A DNA stretch of 7,667 nt from an uncultured Clostridia bacterium (GTDB taxonomy: Bacteria; Bacillota; Clostridia; Christensenellales; UBA3700), in contig CAMOQV010000057.1 in NCBI GenBank assembly GCA_946623205.1, forward strand, positions 1-7,667, given 5' to 3'. Made by a program: the position numbers and the translations under genes. This document shows, in pieces, positions 6,703 through 7,667 of this stretch; the first letter of the stretch is position 1, and the number at the start of each line of letters is the position of its first letter. The notes under the pieces were generated by a model, which was given only the letters and a program-made list of their open reading frames with translations, did not search any database and was not told the origin of the DNA.

Positions 6703-7533
6703 ATGAAAAATATTATGGTAAAGAAATATAAACTAACTATATCTGTTATATTTGTTTTATTAATAATAGTTTTCTCGGCTTGTTCATCGAATAGTTTAGA
6801 TACTCATGTAGATAATGCCCCTCAAGAGTATCAAGAGGAACCAAAGATAGAAATAACCTCAATTTCGATTTTAAGTGCTCTCGATCCAATAATATTTGGT
6901 AAATTTCCTCAAACATTCGATGAAGAAGCAGTATTAACAATTACTAAAAACGACAAAGGTTATTATTTGGGTAGCGACCTAGAATATTATAGTGTCGTTG
7001 ATGGTAAAAGTTATAGACTTGAAGATGTTGTTTGGGATGCATATGCATTGCAATCAGGTGACATTTTATTAGTTTCGCGCAATATTTTATATTCAGCAAG
7101 ATTTGATGATTTTCATGATTATTTCGAAAAAGATGCAAGAATATTTATGGATGATGCTTTTATGTTTACAACAGAAGAGTTGTTGAGAATAAAAGTAACT
7201 AATGTTAAATATGAATATAGATTAAACTCATCAGTTTCGTTTAGATCAAAATCTTTCTTCTTAAATCTAGATCAATTAAAATCTATATTCCCAAATACTG
7301 CTAGCATTATAAAGACTCCAACTGATTATGCTGCAAGAAGTTTAGAAACATCAGATACAGGATCTGCATCTTGGTGGATAGCTCCAGAAAAAGGCAAGCA
7401 CCATTATATTTCTGCAAAGGGAAGTATTAGTAATAAAAACAACACATACATTGATACATCTTCAGACTTAAATATTAAATATTCTAATCGCGGCATTGTG
7501 CCAGCTATGATTATTTCAAAAGAATCAGCGTAA
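6703..7533 (+). CDS. Putative lipoprotein with DUF6273-like domain
   Basis: From the ATG at 6703 the protein has 276 residues. It opens with a basic stretch (two adjacent lysines near residue 7), a hydrophobic segment (about 11-24) and FSAC at 24-27, a lipobox with Cys27 as the likely lipidated residue; a Ser/Asn/Glu-rich linker follows. This predicts an outer-face, membrane-anchored lipoprotein. The rest resembles DUF6273: FGKFPQ (65-70, family FGxYPQ), a tryptophan at 111, ILLVSRNIL (121-129), FTTEEL (155-160), TDYAARS (207-213), SWWIA (223-227) and a closing GIVPAMIIS (264-272). It thus looks like a distant relative of the gene at 1-804. The start is uncertain: neither 6703 nor the in-frame ATG at 6715 has a clear ribosome site, and a GTG at 6670 is also in frame. 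It follows the arg terminator, so it probably has its own promoter, which I could not identify. Function unknown. Confidence 0.8.
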   Translation: MKNIMVKKYKLTISVIFVLLIIVFSACSSNSLDTHVDNAPQEYQEEPKIEITSISILSALDPIIFGKFPQTFDEEAVLTITKNDKGYYLGSDLEYYSVVDGKSYRLEDVVWDAYALQSGDILLVSRNILYSARFDDFHDYFEKDARIFMDDAFMFTTEELLRIKVTNVKYEYRLNSSVSFRSKSFFLNLDQLKSIFPNTASIIKTPTDYAARSLETSDTGSASWWIAPEKGKHHYISAKGSISNKNNTYIDTSSDLNIKYSNRGIVPAMIISKESA

Positions 7534-7582
7534 TTAATATTATATTGTTAGTTATTTATATTATAAAATATGCTTTAAACGT

Positions 7583-7611
7583 TTGACTTTATCAAAGTAA
7601 AGTGCTAAATT
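7583..7611 (+). promoter_or_regulatory. Promoter of the last, partial gene
   Basis: TTGACT (7583-7588) is followed after 17 bases by TAAATT (7606-7611), with TG at 7603-7604 giving an extended -10. Transcription would start near 7618, about 24 nt before the ATG at 7642. Confidence 0.6.
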
Positions 7612-7619
7612 GATAAAGT
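7586..7619. repeat. Perfect 10-bp inverted repeat spanning the promoter; candidate operator
   Basis: ACTTTATCAA (7586-7595) and its exact reverse complement TTGATAAAGT (7610-7619) are separated by 14 bases. The left arm overlaps the -35, the right arm covers the end of the -10 and the start site. The arm centres are 24 bp apart, a little over two helical turns, as expected for a protein-binding site. ATCAAAGT also occurs as a direct repeat at 7591-7598 and 7625-7632. Confidence 0.55.
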
Positions 7620-7641
7620 AATAAATCAAAGTGAGGCAAAT

Positions 7642-7667
7642 ATGGTAGATATTCGTTCAGAATCAAT
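7642..7667 (+). CDS. Start of an unidentified gene (cut by window end)
   Basis: Only eight codons are visible (MVDIRSES), too few to identify a family. The start is supported by GTGAGG (7631-7636) five bases upstream of the ATG and by the promoter at 7583-7611. No stop occurs before the window ends. Confidence 0.65.

Noticed and set aside
7582..7600. Possible CtsR heat-shock operator (TTTGAC half-site)
   Set aside because: CtsR sites need tandem GGTCAAA-type heptamers; only one partial half-site is present.

Overview
The window is AT-rich DNA (about one third GC by eye) with Shine-Dalgarno-led genes, all on the + strand, and the standard bacterial code (TGA serves as a stop in argB). Gene content and style point to a low-GC Firmicute, probably a clostridial lineage: a compact argCJBDF operon, a short (type 2) ArgC, two proteins of the DUF6273 type often found in uncultured gut Clostridia, and AGGAG ribosome sites. 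A finer placement is not supported by what I can read.

Layout. Positions 1-804 hold the 3' part of a DUF6273-like gene. Four bases after its stop begins a near-consensus promoter that drives rnpB, the RNase P RNA (844-1165), which ends in a run of nine T. Between rnpB and argC (1174-1341) lie two short palindromes, one resembling an ARG box, and a promoter. The operon argC-argJ-argB-argD-argF (1342-6524) is tightly packed, with 1 nt, 13 nt, an 8-nt overlap and 2 nt between successive genes, and it closes with a strong intrinsic terminator (6557-6588). A lipoprotein gene that also looks DUF6273-like follows (about 6703-7533). The window ends with a promoter carrying a perfect 10-bp inverted repeat and the first eight codons of another gene.

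How the genes work together. ArgJ makes N-acetylglutamate (or recycles the acetyl group from N-acetylornithine), ArgB phosphorylates it, ArgC reduces it, ArgD transaminates it to N-acetylornithine, ArgJ releases ornithine, and ArgF carbamoylates ornithine to citrulline. The genes for citrulline to arginine (argG, argH) and for carbamoyl phosphate (carAB) are not in the window. No argA or argE is needed if ArgJ is bifunctional.

The core of the window is ordinary housekeeping. I found no convincing new multi-gene system. The parts most worth checking are the operator-like repeat at 7586-7619, the possible ARG box upstream of argC, the apparent lack of the tRNA-CCA-binding GGU in the rnpB P15 region, and the pair of DUF6273-like proteins flanking the housekeeping block.
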